The translations under genes were made by a program, and so were the position numbers. Below are positions 46,885-60,343 of a stretch of DNA of 64,000 bases, one piece after another (the stretch's first letter is position 1; every line of letters starts with the position of its first letter). Under the pieces are notes generated by a model. That model did not search any database. It saw only the letters and a list, made by a program, of their open reading frames with translations, and was not told the origin of the DNA. The stretch comes from Clusia tigrina (lineage: Eukaryota > Arthropoda > Insecta > Diptera > Clusiidae). The DNA lies in the NCBI GenBank assembly GCA_920105625.2, contig OV050032.1, positions 14,860,834 to 14,924,833 of the forward strand, given 5' to 3'.

Positions 46885-49483
46885 AGCAACAACAAATGGG
46901 TGGGGGCTACAGCAGCAGTGTAGTTCTACGTGTTGCAAAAATACGTGGTATGCGGTTAGAACAGAAAGAACCATGCAAATAGCAAACTACGAGTATTTGT
47001 AGCATGTTCTATTGAGGCGACTGTGACAGGTAGTCTGCCGAAGGTTTATAAAACTACACTCCTTAGCGATATTTGCTACAGAGTAGCACCTTGCTTCCTT
47101 AAGTTTTCACGTCTTCCTTCAGTCTTCAGTGCCAACCTAAGTAATCATAGGAAAATGGTGAGAGTTTCTGGCGCATTGTTTCTGACAGAATTTTGTATAC
47201 AATTTATACTCATACTATATTTTATATTCGATTTCATTGAATATTTCATCAAGGAAGTTATTTACTTGTTTTGTGGAGGGAAGGGAGTACCTATACTCAC
47301 TTGTCATATAAACAGTTATTTGTAAATGACGGGTAACATTTTAAATGTTTACAAATAGATTTCAAAATGAGTTAAGTACCCGATTATCACCAGTGACCAA
47401 TAAACGAAGGGCTGTTTATTTTTCAGCGTGATACACGTAGAACGACGAGAACGATTTCACTCATACGTTGACCTGTTCATGGTTGTTCCTGACGCATCTC
47501 ATTCTGTAATGCCAATGTTCGGCCAGGTTTTAAAGGAATTTGGTCCATTTGTCAAGAATAACTCGAACCACGTTGGCTTACAAAGTGATAATTGTTTGTT
47601 TACATCCACAAAAGTAATTCTAGCAACTCCCTAAGCATACTAGCGGAAAACCTTGTATTTGTTCTGTTCAGCGGTTTTTTCTGGGTGTAAATTTTTCCAA
47701 AATTACAAAAACTATTCTAAATCCACTGAAATGCGAGTTCGTTTGCGGTCTTCTATCGATTTGTACTTTAGAGTAGGGTTTTTGTCCTTTTTTTTTAGTT
47801 TTAAACATATAAACTATTAGTAATTCTAACTGGTAGCTCACCTATAAGATAACTTGTGGTTGTTGGACACATTACTTCAGGCTACCAATTACGAAAGATG
47901 ATAGCATGGGAATATGTTTTTCTTGCATTATATTCGAGATTATCTTCAATTATTGGCGTACACTGGAAAATTTCCTGCAAAAATTCAGCAATTCCCTTGT
48001 TACTATGCTTCCTTGTTGCAACTGCATTTGATTTCTTGTTGCAACTGCATTTGCTGGCTTCTTCAAACTGTTGATGGAATGGTTTTCATGATTTTAGCAG
48101 CGACAAAATTCACGTGCATTAATCACCCATCCTCACCCACATCTAAATCCACTCACTCACTCAACATCACCATCATCGCGAGCGAACAATGAGTGCTGCC
48201 TTAGTTGCTGCTACAGCCAGCGCTGTCTGCCAAGTGATGACTGATGATGAAAGTTGGTGGTGTGCTGATGTGCGTGCTGGTGGTAGTGGTGGATGCGGCC
48301 CATGAATGTGTAGCATGAAATGTGCGCGCGAATTTAATTTCACAGTGGCACAACAATTGCATTTATTACAAGCGCGCAAGTGATGCCAAGGGCGACGGCA
48401 ACGGCAGCGACGACTGAGTCGTCGTCGTAGGCATTATACGAACAGCACGAACAATGGTTTTGAAATGCATACATATTTCTGAATGGAACGACGGGAGCTG
48501 CATTACACAATATTTATGACCCAGTTTAGTTGTAGAAATTCGCAACTACTCGCACGTCTATTATTTGCGATAAGGAATTTTTAGATGCCTGAGTGTGATC
48601 GTAACAACAACAACAACGTGTATTCTCAATTCTGTGGTTTCAGAGATTTATTTTTTCTTTACTAGTATTCGATGATCAACAACTGCGCTTTGTTGCGGTA
48701 GGAGTGAAATGTGGATTCAGACACATTTCATTATGAGCGGGTTCTACAAGTGAGATTAAGTCAGGCCGAACTGGAGATTGGGCTTCAAGGCGAATCCGCT
48801 AATTTTGCAAATTCAAAAATTCAGTGTGTCTTGATTGAGAGAGAAAGATTTAAGATTGTCATGTGTTGTCATGCAGGGATGGGTAGCTAAAAATGCTTCA
48901 TGTCTCCTATAGAAAAAAAAATATATGTACGAGTATATTTTTACAAATTGAGTTTTTGTTGTCTTTCGCGTGTGCAATTTTTGGGGTGTTCTTCAGAGAA
49001 CCTGTTCACTGTTGACTGGTTGCAAGTGGCAGAGTTTTACAACTTTCCTTACTTTGCTAAAGATCGTTGTGTTGTTGTTGTCATTAGGAATCCATCCTCT
49101 TTTATTGTTTTTCTTTCAATTCATTAATTTTCGTTGTTAATGTTATTGTTATTCCTGTTGTTGTTGTTCCCCTCTTTTTGTATATTCTTCAAATTTATTA
49201 ATTGTTTAATTTGTTATTGTTTTTTGTTGCTTCTCGTTCCTTAAAGCTTTGGGCACCTAAATTTCTTCATTTAAACATGTTGAAACGAAGAGTGTATGGA
49301 GAAGAAACCACGTGCAATGCACTAATTAAAAAAAGGGCACAGTCATTATTTCTGTGGAAGTTGTTCTATGAGTAATTAATTTTGTAATATTAGATACTGA
49401 CGCAACCCTGCAACCCAGCTAAAATGACTCTGAGGAGCTTTCAATGCCGACTGCATACAACTGTTGTCAAAGACAACCAGTCA
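45138..49483. other. Intronic spacer
   Basis: Contains T-rich sequence near 45440-45480, a CATA palindromic run near 46083-46108, an AAT array (about 46849-46880) and a CGAAA-rich purine stretch near 46665-46720. No ORF shows a domain, and no element was recognised. Confidence 0.4.
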
Positions 49484-49750
49484 GGACAGATTTTGTATGG
49501 AAAAAGTTATCGAGTAAATTGTGCTCGGATGAAACGAGCGAGTTTTTTCTATCCTCGATAGAAAGTGCTTCCAAATTCAAAATTGCTTGAAACCCAACGA
49601 GATTAAAAATTACCCATGAAAATTTCCCTAGGAATTTTTTTATTTCTCAGTGCTTTTTTTGAAATAGTGCTGCCAAGTATACCACTGACTTGTTTGCTGT
49701 TTTATTCGCGCAGCTCGATACGAGCTCGATACAAGATACGAATCGAATAC
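49484..49750. mobile_element. Three-copy MITE-like family, copy 3
   Basis: Aligns closely with 36585-36877 from GGACAGA onward, including the right end CGAATCGAATAC (49739-49750). The left 25 or so bases are missing. No ORF. Confidence 0.7.
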
Positions 49751-49863
49751 GACTAATATTTCATTACTTCAGCTCAGCATCTCACTCACTCCAGACTTTG
49801 GCTAAGCAATGATGCAAGACTCGTAGTTCTTTTGAGTTTTGGTACACTGACCAATTCTCTAGC

Positions 49864-50173
49864 TTGCATCATAGAAGAGTAAGGAAATAAAGAGTCACAA
49901 TCTGAAATGTCACTAATTTTTCGACATAGAAGAGATCGGTCGGGGGTAGTAAACAGAGTGGTGCTGCGATATGGAAATAAGAGCTACTGAGTAATTGGCG
50001 CTATTAACAGCGCCACCATACAAAAAGTTTGTTGTTCGAGTTTATGACTCTTATTTCTTTACTCTATGCTTGCAGGCACTGAGATTGTGACTCTTATTTC
50101 TTTACTCTATGCTTGCAGGCACTGAGATTGTGACTCTTATTTCTTTACTCTATGCTTGCATGCACTAAATTTG
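49864..50173. mobile_element. GCATAGAGTAAAG-type hairpin MITE, copy B, with triplicated end
   Basis: The left end (CATAGAAGAGTAAGGAAATA) and interior (GAGTCACAATCTGAAATGTC, CGACATAGAAGAGATCGGTC, GGCGCTATTAACAGCGCC) match copy A at 54136-54313. The right terminal segment is present three times in tandem with a 43-bp period (starts 50045, 50088, 50131). TTGCA flanks both ends. Confidence 0.75.
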
Positions 50174-51441
50174 AGTGAGTAAGTAGTCACTCATTGGCTT
50201 GACAAGTAAAGTAAAGAGCCAATTGGTCATTATTCTACACATGGATATCGTCTCAGTTATTGAGTTAAGTTCGACAGTGGTTCAAAAACACTATTAAAGT
50301 GTTTGTTCACCCAATAGCATATTGTACACAACATGTATGAGTGACGCCCAAGAGGTGCGTTCCTTTTTTGTTTTTGTTTTTAGCAATGAGAGTGTTTCTA
50401 TGAACTGGTTCTCCGCGCAAATAGAAATTGGGTTCTCTCAATTCTTCGGCTATAGTATATAATGCTGAAAATCTCACCCACAGTTCCCACTTATACTGCC
50501 TGTATTTGCTGTTGCTTAGGGCTAAAATGTTCATATACCGATTTGCTGCAATAACCTGGACACTTTTTGTATTATTCTCCAATATTACAAAGATTGCTCT
50601 TCATCTGCACTGCACTGATCAGAGGCTTGAAGTCCAAGCCAATCGTCGGCTTTCTTAGAACATAATTGGAGAAAAGGAATATAAACCGGAAGACAAAGGA
50701 GGATGGTATAAATACTACTTGTATGTATGCTCTGCTTACATATTCGTAGACATGGTTATCGAGTGTCTAAAAACTTACACTACCGACACCGAAAGTCAAA
50801 AAAATGTTCTATTCTTCTGGCGGCCAATTGAATTCTCCTGTCTGCCATGCCCAATGTAACGACAGAGCGTTCGATTTTTTGGAGTCGCCAGAAAAATCGT
50901 GACTGTGTGTTATGAGTCTTAAGAAATACTCAGGCTATAAATAAATTCTCCCGCCTGCCTTCCCGCTAAAAACTTGTTCTTTCACACACAGAGAGTTCTT
51001 TGAACTGCAACCTAAGCGCGCGGAGGGTCAGATATGGATATGCATCAAGCAAGGAACTCCCTTATTTAGCGACTGACGAAAGGAAGTAAAGTAGAAATTC
51101 TATACAAAAAAAAAAAAACCCAAACAAAAAATTAAGTATATGTGAATTTAAATATAAAGTAAACAATTAAAAAAGAAAAAAAAACGAAAGACAAATGAAA
51201 ATTATTAAGTGAAACCCCTGAAAACATAAGAAAAATATCAATTTCTTTTGCTGCTGCTTTTTGCTTTCCCCTCTTCAACTCTGACACGTTTTTGCATAAA
51301 ATAAATAAAGGGAATAAAGAAAAAAGAAGGAAACGCAGAAAAAGACTGAAAACACATCCCACAGTCTTAGGTCTTCTCTCGGTCGATAATAAATGTTGGA
51401 ATCAAGTGAGTGCCATCAGACGGCGCTCTACTGCTATTGGA
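50174..51441. other. Intronic spacer
   Basis: A-rich stretch near 51108-51120; no gene recognised. Confidence 0.4.
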
Positions 51442-51446
51442 GTTGC

Positions 51447-51495
<49 letters not shown>

Positions 51496-51498
51496 GCT
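51442..51498. repeat. GTT microsatellite
   Basis: About 18 GTT units; the antisense poly-Asn ORF is an artefact. Confidence 0.9.
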
Positions 51499-51693
51499 GT
51501 CACCACTGTTCTTGTTGTCGACTGCATGTATAACTTCATAGACCCCTGCCTTTCTCCCAGCTGCTGCCTTGCTGCATTTTACTACAGTTGGTAGTAAAGC
51601 TTTCGCTGCTTTTCTTTTCTCTTTTTGTTCTCTGGAGCCGTTGCAACTGACAGCAGGAATAATGGAAAATTGCATAAACCTCTTAAAGCAATA

Positions 51694-51694
<1 letters not shown>

Positions 51695-51756
<62 letters not shown>
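51695..51756. repeat. CA microsatellite
   Basis: About 30 uninterrupted CA units. Confidence 0.9.
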
Positions 51757-51758
<2 letters not shown>

Positions 51759-54130
51759 CAGTTGGCTGGTACTGGATGTTTCAACATTTAAACAAACCGT
51801 ACTTGAACTCCTCTGGCAGCATACGCTCCTTGGTGATTATTCGTGAAGTGGATATTCAGGGTGTGTACCCTGTGCACACAGCAGCAGCAGCAGCACAATA
51901 GTGCACGTTGCATGCGACTGTGACTTGCTGAGTTCCTACGCGCCACGCAGCAGATAGTCCAACAAACACACCATACACACACTACATACTAGCATGTGGA
52001 AAGGACAACGACGACTTTGGTTAGGTGTCACGTTGACGATGGATAGGAATACTACAACTACTACGACGGCCACTACGAGCTGTTCTGCTGCTGCGATGCA
52101 TGTACTACGGCTACTATCGCCACTGCTACAGTTACTGCTGCTGCCAAGGAATATTGCAAGAAAAGCTCAAGGACTTGCAAGACAAAACCCGGCGTGTAAA
52201 CTAACACTTGAGGCAATTTTCTGCTACCAGCAAGCCACAGCAACAATCGCTTGAACATGCAACAGACACGCTTCCCCCAACTAAGGAGAAAAAGGGCAGA
52301 AATCCTTTAACTGACCTTTCTTGCAGCTCCCTTACGCGAGCATTTTTAAAATGTCACGACGTGCTCAGCTTTTTCTTTTATATGCACATTGTATGAACAC
52401 ACACATATCCCCCCAACTCGTTCGTGACTGCTATGTGTATGTAAGTGGGGGGGTGTGGAAATTTCATCCTGTTACATGCGCACTCTGACATTTCTATACG
52501 AGTAGAAACTGGGAATTATGCTTTAAAGTCATTAAGGCTGCTTGCACGTTGCGTGCCAAGCACGTTTTCTATGGACGAAGAACTTTTGCAGAAAGCAGCG
52601 TGAAAGCCAGCAGCCAACAGTAGCGAGAGCGGTGGTGCGAGGCGTGCGTAAATAACAGCCACATTACGAATAGCTTCCTACGCTGCCGTAACACTAAATG
52701 GGGGCAACTGTTTGTAACGCCCAGAAGGGGGCCGGCAGGTATACATACACACATGGCTCACTTCCAGCGGCAATTGAGCCCTGGACCAAGTGAATACTAC
52801 TCCAACAAGATTATATATAGTTTAAGGCCGCACTTAGTTCGCAGAAGACAGCTCCAGAATTCGTAAAAGAAAATCGAATCCACGAGATTTAACAGGATTG
52901 ATAATGCGATCACTATATTCGAGTATTATAGACCACTAAGGAAGACTATTTTATACTTCAGCTAGAGAAAATTAGGCTTCAGGCATGATCTTCATCAGGA
53001 ACACTCGTGGTGGTCTTAGGGACATTATCTTCGGCATAAGTGCATAAATTGATGCTTCGAAAAGAAAATCGACTTTGATCATAAACTTTTTTGAATTTAA
53101 ATTTTGTTCACGCTTAAAACACAGCATTTAGAAATCCCCAATACGAGTGTTACAAACTGTAATGATCAGATTTAATATAGATATGCACGTGCGGTATCTC
53201 GTCGACGTCACATTACTCCTATGGAACCCCGGATGCTCCTGAGATCCAGATAGAAATATGAACACTTTCGTGTACATTTTACGATAGATTTTGGAATCCC
53301 CTTCTAATCCTAGGGAAAGAAAGTTCACATTAGCTCCGATTGAGCTGGAGTAAAAGGTATAGTATCGTGCAGACTTCAGTCTGCTTTGCTGGTTTATTTG
53401 TTCGTCTCTAAACCATCCGCATAATGAAGTACTCTCGTATACGCGACATATTCATACACAAACCTCTCGCAACCATGACAATAGAAGCTGCTCTCTTATC
53501 ACATTTATTACCAACCCGCCTGCCTGCTTTCCTTGTTTCCGCACAGTCTTCTGCCAATGTTCTCCACCACTGTTCTAGAGTTGTTCAAGTTTGCTGATTT
53601 TATCGGTTTGGCAAGTGTTCTCGGACGACGAGCATGTTATTCACACGGCCAACGAGATTTTCAAGTGATCTATTTCTATGCCAGATTTCATGCTCTTAGT
53701 TTATGTGCTGTGAGCCGCAACGAGTAATTAACACTTTTCAAAAGCAGCCTTCCCTACCCCGCCAGCATTCCGCTACGGCTCCTCCACCCACCCAACAGCC
53801 TCAGCCAGCCAGCCACACATTATCGCCGCAACTTGGCATGCTCTATCTCGCACTTTCATCAAACCTTTTTCAGAGACTGTGCAAGGTTGACCAGCCCAGA
53901 GAGTGTGTTCTGTAGTTTACGTATGCAGGAGTACGCTGTGGCCAAAACTGCACCAGCAGCAAAAACAATGCCGGCCTAATGGAAGAAGTGCAATGATGGC
54001 CATACAGAAATCACTTTCTATGGTGATAGAGCATCGGAGAAGGGCAACTTTGGATTGGATCTGTATTTTCATACAACATAAATTTGTGCATGCATGTGTA
54101 TGTGTGTGTGTGGGAGTATATTGTCTTTGC
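51757..54130. other. Intronic spacer
   Basis: Several 60-85-codon ORFs have no domain. No element was recognised. Confidence 0.4.
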
Positions 54131-54135
54131 TTGCA

Positions 54136-54313
54136 GCATAGAGTAAAGAAATAAGAGTCACAATCTGAAATGTCACTCATTTTTCGACATAGAAGAGATC
54201 GGTCGAGGGTAGTAACCAGAGTTGCGCTGCAATATGAAAATGAGAGCTATTGAGTAATTGGCGCTATTAGCAGCGCCAATTACTCAATTGTGACTCATTT
54301 CTTTACTCTATGC
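54136..54313. mobile_element. GCATAGAGTAAAG-type hairpin MITE, copy A
   Basis: Ends GCATAGAGTAAAGAAATAAG and the reverse complement ATTTCTTTACTCTATGC. The interior contains a perfect 16-bp stem (54250-54265 with 54272-54287, core TTGAGTAATTGGCGCT) and a 6-base loop. TTGCA lies immediately outside both ends (54131-54135, 54314-54318). No ORF. Confidence 0.75.
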
Positions 54314-54671
54314 TTGCAGTGAATTGGTGGTGAGAGAGTTGGGCATATAAAATTCAGAGAGGGCGGGTATTGGAGTTGCATCAGCCGGAAAGTCACACCA
54401 CTGGGAAACACCAAAGACTGAAAACAGACATATGTGTTCAAATCTCCTTCGAGTGATTTTTTTGAGTTGTATTGATTGGACAGACACTTATTACAGACTC
54501 GGAAATTTTCGGTGCGAAACAAAAAACAAGACGAAAAACTTCAAATCATCATAGTCGATTTTTGCTCTTTATTTTATGTTTTGCTTTATAGTTAATTTCC
54601 GCATCGCACATTTCGTCGTAGTCCGTTCTGAGTTTCTTTCCACTCAATGAAACTCAAAAGACTAAAGGGCC

Positions 54672-55067
54672 GACCAAAATAGACGAGACGAAACGTGACG
54701 AGTAAGTTCAAGCATACTCGTATGTGATTCAATGTAAATAGCCAAAATGGCCATACGTATTTGATCGAAACTGAACGAAACATTTAGACGTGACGATCGG
54801 TTCCGTAAGAACCGAACTGCAAACGTCTGCTACTCGTCATAACCTCTTCTTTGTTGACACGATTGTGGTTTTTAAAAAAAATTAAAACTAAAATGACGGA
54901 ATTTTGCTACAATTTAATCGCCACTGTGGGGGTGAGCTCGCAATTTATGTAAAAAGCCATCCATCGATGCGTTTGATAGCGTCATATTTTGGGTTAAATG
55001 TCAAAATCGACATAACGAGTGCAGACGTTCGTCCAATGGCTATCGTTACGTCTCGTCTGTTTTCGTC
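54672..55067. mobile_element. Candidate inverted-repeat element
   Basis: Positions 54672-54695 and 55044-55067 are inverted repeats matching at about 21 of 24 bases, with core AGACGAGACGAAACG. No target duplication is clear. It sits 45 bp before another MITE (55113). Confidence 0.45.
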
Positions 55068-55112
55068 CTACCTTCACTCAGAGCGATTTCAATATTTTTG
55101 CATGTTTAGACC

Positions 55113-55275
55113 AAAGAGTATACATATATAGAGCTCACATGACGGACAAGGTTATTGTTGCAAAAATTTTGTTCGAGAGGGGTTTACTAGAAAACACCTC
55201 GAACAAAAATATACGTATTGCATCTCGCTTCCCCTTGCCGCTAGTGATTCAATCTCTATTTATGTATAATCTTTG
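55113..55275. mobile_element. CAAAGAGTATA-type MITE, copy 2 (inverted)
   Basis: Left end CAAAGAGTATACATATATAG, right end ATGTATAATCTTTG. It shares the central near-palindrome (GTTCGAGAGGGGTTT...AACACCTCGAAC) with copy 1 in opposite orientation. The flanking 7-mers TTTAGAC (55106-55112) and CTTAGAC (55276-55282) match at 6 of 7 positions, a slightly decayed target duplication. Confidence 0.8.
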
Positions 55276-55307
55276 CTTAGACTCCTTTCGTCAAAACTAA
55301 TAAAGAG

Positions 55308-55734
55308 AGAGAAGCCGAGATATGTGTCATCAGGAAGGATAAAGGTTAAAAATGATGGTCGTTCACAGAGAGTATCACTTCTTTATTTTGGATTCCCAAT
55401 AGCAATAATAGGTCTTGGAAATTTCCTATTGGGTATCTTTGCAAATATTGTATTATCATTTTTTGACAAACCTTGGCAAATTACCATGTATGAAATAAAG
55501 GATCGCGTAGATATTATACGAATTTATGATTTCTATTTCGTGGTTTACGTAAAGTGTGCAGTCAGTCAAAAAGATCGTCGAACTAATGTCGGTATATTGT
55601 GGGAAAATTCACAACAATCGACTCTTCAATGGATGAACCATGTGCATAGCTCGATCAAAGGGAAATATGTGCGTGAGAGCTCAAATCTTCCAATTCCACG
55701 TGGGTCACAGGAATGGGAGCACCTTGATGTCTGA
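55308..55734 (+). CDS. Unassigned ORF with a possible membrane segment
   Basis: The open frame starts in the MITE flank and runs to the stop at 55734. It contains one hydrophobic stretch (YFGFPIAIIGLGNFLLGIFA) followed by a mixed polar region of about 90 residues. I recognise no family, and the length is only moderately unusual for AT-rich DNA. No promoter or splice sites are evident. It could be a relic of a mobile element or of an unknown gene, or chance. Coordinates start at the first lysine-rich codons after the MITE, not at a proven start codon. Confidence 0.15.
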
Positions 55735-58700
55735 AATACTCAGAGAAAGAGTTTATCTTTCGCTCAGCCATCCATCAGCTGAGGGTATACTTCCACCACC
55801 GTGGGGAGACAATGAACGAGTAATGACCTTTAGAATATTTATGCGAATGAAATGATTTGTCATTTTGTTCTCATTCATTGTTTCTCTATGTTGAATTGTG
55901 GCAGGTGCGCCACAGTAGATTGCTCAGGACTCGGGGGCACAGGCAACTGACAGTCTTTAGATTGACCAACCCAAACAAATGCAAGCAGGCAAGCCACAAA
56001 AAGAAAAGGTCGGGCAAATGTTATCCTAATTTATGGCTCCCATACACACGAAGGCAAGGTAATTTTGCACTGGGCCACTGCCAAGTTCACTTCCACGACA
56101 ATGCCGTGCCCAGGGTTTGCATGTCCTGCAGCTGCTCTGTTTTGTGTTTTATGATATTTTGTGCACGTCGTTGCCCTGTGGCCGGTCACATGGAAGGCCA
56201 AGACAGCGAGCATGTACAATGTTATCCTTTTTTGGTACATGTCTACCATTTGTTGGTTTGCTTGCAGTCATGTTTCTTTGTTGAGTGTCGAATGTGAGGA
56301 ACAGTAGTCAGTGGCCTGAGCATATCCATTATCACTCCTCTGCGTTACTCTTTGCCACCCCTTGTGTTCACTAAACCAACTAAAGGGCACTTCATTACAG
56401 TGTATTAGAATGTAACTTGGAAGACTGACTTTGGCGCTAATTGTCTTTGTTCCATGACCATCCTTAGACAACTCTTTTGATAATCTCACATCCAAACTCA
56501 CTTTTAAGTATTTGTGGGTAATTGAAGTACTCGTATCTTTCTGTGACTTCCGAATCTTCGTGCCTTCAGTCATTCAGGATGCGAGTATAACTGCCCTACT
56601 TTCAAAGAAACCCCAACTTTTTATGAAGGATTGGGATCTTTCTTTAATTAGACAAACAATTTTTGTCTATACATGACGTCAGTTTCAGCGTCATTCTCGT
56701 ACAAACCGCCCCCCAGGTATATATGTATGTATGTAAAAAATGCGCCTACATAAATAATATTTTGGCAGTTGGCAGAAGTTCTTGACTCGTATTTAGGTAC
56801 CAGAAAGTACTCATAATTGTTTTAGCCTACATCGCTGGGTTGCGTTAGTTTTTGTTCTTTATTTCTCGGTTTTACTTTGCTTTTCTTCCTAATCTGGAAA
56901 ACTGTTTTATTTCATTCATAACTTGAGAAAAAGCAAAGCACAGAAAGTATAAACATAAATCCTCCTCTGTACACTTTGCTCTAATTCTTGCTAATAACTT
57001 CCATCCACAGAGTCGCAGAACCGCCCAGCACACATAGATGCACATACACACTCACGCACATACACATTGGCAGAGAGGTACATGCATGTACGAGTACAGA
57101 GCAATAGAAAAAAAGCCGTCACCACTTTACTCATCAGCCGCCATCACAGCAGCTACGATACTTGTGCTCGTAAAAGAAACGTTCTCACCGATTGTGTGAG
57201 TGAGTGAGTGAGTCGTGGCGGAGGTTCTATGAAATATTTTCAGCTTCACAGGTCGTTGGCCCCATTTCATTATTATAACTAAATCGCATTTACAACACAT
57301 GCACACACTCACTCACACACGCACACACACACACATGGACAAACAGGCGCTGTCAAATGACAGGAGTACGGACTGAAGTAGGAGTAAGATTTAAAATGGA
57401 TATAGTAAAAGTATTTGTACAGTTTTGTGCATGAGAAAGTTCACTTGACTACTGCAGAGCAACGACAACAACAACAAATCAGCAACTATACTAAGTACAC
57501 CTACGTACACAAATCGAGAGGGGTGTTATCCTATGTGCTCGTATTTATGTATGTCGAGATGTTGGCCAAAGTGCTAAACCAACCAGCAGCCACTTACTAC
57601 AAAGAGCACTCTCGCACTCCTTTGGGATTGTGGAGTAGCTTGTTCATTGATTCTGTTGTTGTGGAGCAGTGGTCAGTCGGATACCAAGGCCACATTCACC
57701 ATACCACATGTATGTGTATGGTGTACAAAAACAACAAATAAATTTATTGTTTCAGAGACTGAGATAAGGGGGGTCTACAGAACTAACGTTGGTTGCCAAA
57801 TAGACATGGTACATACTAATCAGGAAGGACACGGACAGTAGGCGGAACCTCTTCATCTTCCTCATTGAAATGGCTCTGATCGAATGTTATACAATACCAA
57901 GAACGATTGAATAAAGATCACGCAATAGACTGAACAAAAATTGCCTCTCTCTGCGCATGACGTCACAAAGTGTGTTTTTAATAACAACAGCATACATTTA
58001 GTATGGGAAAATATAAGCATTAAAATTAAATAAGAAATAAAACGTTTATTAAATCATAATAAATAAAAATTTATTAAAAACATTATTCAAAGTTATGTTT
58101 TTATTGTTTTAATATTAAATTTACTGATATTTTTATGTATAACCCTATAATCGGCTAATGAAGAAAGAAGAACTTAATAACAATGCAGTTGACCTATAGA
58201 AATTAAAAAAATCTATTTTTTTAATGTTTCATACATTTTATTTATGAAACAAATAATGAAAAAATGTTAAGAACTTATTTTACAAAATTTTCTCTTTAAT
58301 TTATAAGAATTTTGTAGTATTTCTTTGTTAAGATTTCGTATTAGAAAATACATTCTTGCGCGGAAAAACAAATTCTTAACTTTAATATTGCAATTAATAT
58401 TTGATGCTTGCTCAATATGAAGTTTTAAAAAATCTTTTGTTTTTCTTGAAAATTTGCTCCATCTCACTAATATGAGCCATAATTTCATCAGAAGGCTTGG
58501 ATAAATTTCATTTTCATTTCACATTTTTGCAATTCAAAACCGCACACTCCATTTTTCACTTTTTAATTCACCAAAGTAATTTTATTTCAATGCAAAATTT
58601 TTCAACTTTTCTACACAAATGTATACAAACGACAATGTAAACAAACGTCTGAAAAGTACTTGTGACGTGTACAAAACTGGTTATCGCTGAGAGAGAAATA

Positions 58701-59367
58701 ACGGACCTGCGCAATGCGTAATCTTCTTTTCTATAGATCTTGGTATAGACGTATTTTCTATAATTCTTGATACAATGTCTATACGTCTACATTGTATATC
58801 GAGAGGGACAAAAGAGATAAATATATAACGGAGGCTTGGTAATTGATAATATGGTGGATATTGACTTTCAACACATCGACAATTTTATCAGCGACCACAG
58901 TCTCTGGTCCCTTCAAACTCGATGATTTGAATAGCGAGTATAGTCAATACACAAACCGCTTGTCAAGTAGACAAAAATTGTCTACGATCAAAGTCAATTA
59001 CTCGCAGTTTGAAACTTCGTATTAGCGACTGAGTAAAAACTTTATTCAAAAGCCGGAATCAGACGTTTACAGATATGTACAAATTCGCTCTCCAGCGACA
59101 GGGTAAACATGTTGCTGAGTACAGAGTAGTAGTCGTGTGATTTGTTTTTAGTGAGCTAATTTGTAGTCGCTCTCTTTAAATGTTTTGTATGTTTCCATAA
59201 TTGTTGCATTTGTTTGTGTGTAAATAGAGCTTTTAATTTTTCTTTAACCAAAAATGTTTAATTAATAATTATAAATGGGGGTGTGTACAAAAAATGCTTA
59301 TATGTAGCTAAAAGATTGGAGTTTTTCCCGATATGCTTGTGGTGGTGAAAACCCTTTTACGCCCTTA
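55735..59367. other. Intronic spacer
   Basis: GAGT repeat near 57197-57212 and CA repeats near 57320. TATAGACGTA motifs recur in inverted form near 58743-58791. ORFs up to 146 codons have no domain. No gene recognised. Confidence 0.4.
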
Positions 59368-59377
59368 ATATATATAT

Positions 59378-59470
<93 letters not shown>

Positions 59471-59482
59471 TATATATAGTAG
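59368..59482. repeat. TA microsatellite
   Basis: Roughly 50 TA units with small interruptions (AATA, AGTA). Confidence 0.95.
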
Positions 59483-59922
59483 TATAAGTACATAACGTAT
59501 ATTGTAAACTAGTTTATTTCATCATCACTATCATTTATTTTCTATTTTCTTCTCTTCTCTTCTCTTCTCTGCTCCACTCCACTTTTCTCTTCACCATACT
59601 TTTCACGCTTATCTTCATGTTGCTTCAACATATCATTATGCATTTTCAACATACATACATATCTCAGGGACCTTGAGTTATATGTTTTGATAACTCTTCT
59701 TACACACATACATATATATGAATAAACGTGTGTGTAAGATATGTATGTCCCTGTGTATGTGTGATGGGGTTATATCATTGCAGCTCTTGTTAAATATTTA
59801 TCCATACATCCAATGAGCACAATCAAATCATACCATAATAATATCTGATAAAAAAAATACGATCTCAAATGTTTTTATGCTATTATATTTCTCTCTCTCT
59901 CTCTTTATTTGTTCTGTTATAG

Positions 59923-59976
59923 GTCCAATGCACAGAAATCATCAGCGTGATATGGGCAAATATCAAATAAATTTAG
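59923..59976 (+). other. Exon-like 54-bp block
   Basis: It is preceded by a CT-rich tract and TTATAG (AG at 59921-59922) and followed by a good donor, TTTAG|GTAAAC. One frame is open throughout. It cannot be spliced in frame to 60344 (a stop arises at the junction), so if used it would be untranslated or join another exon. The CT tract may simply be a microsatellite. Confidence 0.2.
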
Positions 59977-60343
59977 GTAAACTTCAAAATTTGTAAACTT
60001 GTCACTTGTTACTATTATGTAAATTATAATCTCTAGGTTTTGTTTCTTTTATTTATTATTTCAAACAAAAACAACAACACATTTTGAATGCACTCGAGCA
60101 AGGAAATTCTTGTAGCGAATTGCTCACCTGTACACCTGTAATCAGTGCCATGCGATACGTAGCAAAGAAACCTTTTCAAAGTAGGAATTTCCCATACGCT
60201 GGACGTGCTCGATCAAGCACTACCAACACTGCTCCGGCGAGAGATTCCAATAGAAACGTTTTTGTCACTCAATTAATTCCCCACCTGCCCTACCCCCTGT
60301 GAAATGTGTTATCTCTCTCTCTCTCTCTCTCTCTCCCGTACAG

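Noticed and set aside
47428..47634. 68-codon ORF starting near GTGATACACGTAGAACG
   Set aside because: No recognised family, no Met-start support and no neighbouring exon signals. Length is ordinary for this window.
57958..57965. Perfect CRE palindrome TGACGTCA
   Set aside because: One occurrence of an 8-mer in 64 kb is close to chance, and it has no partner sites.
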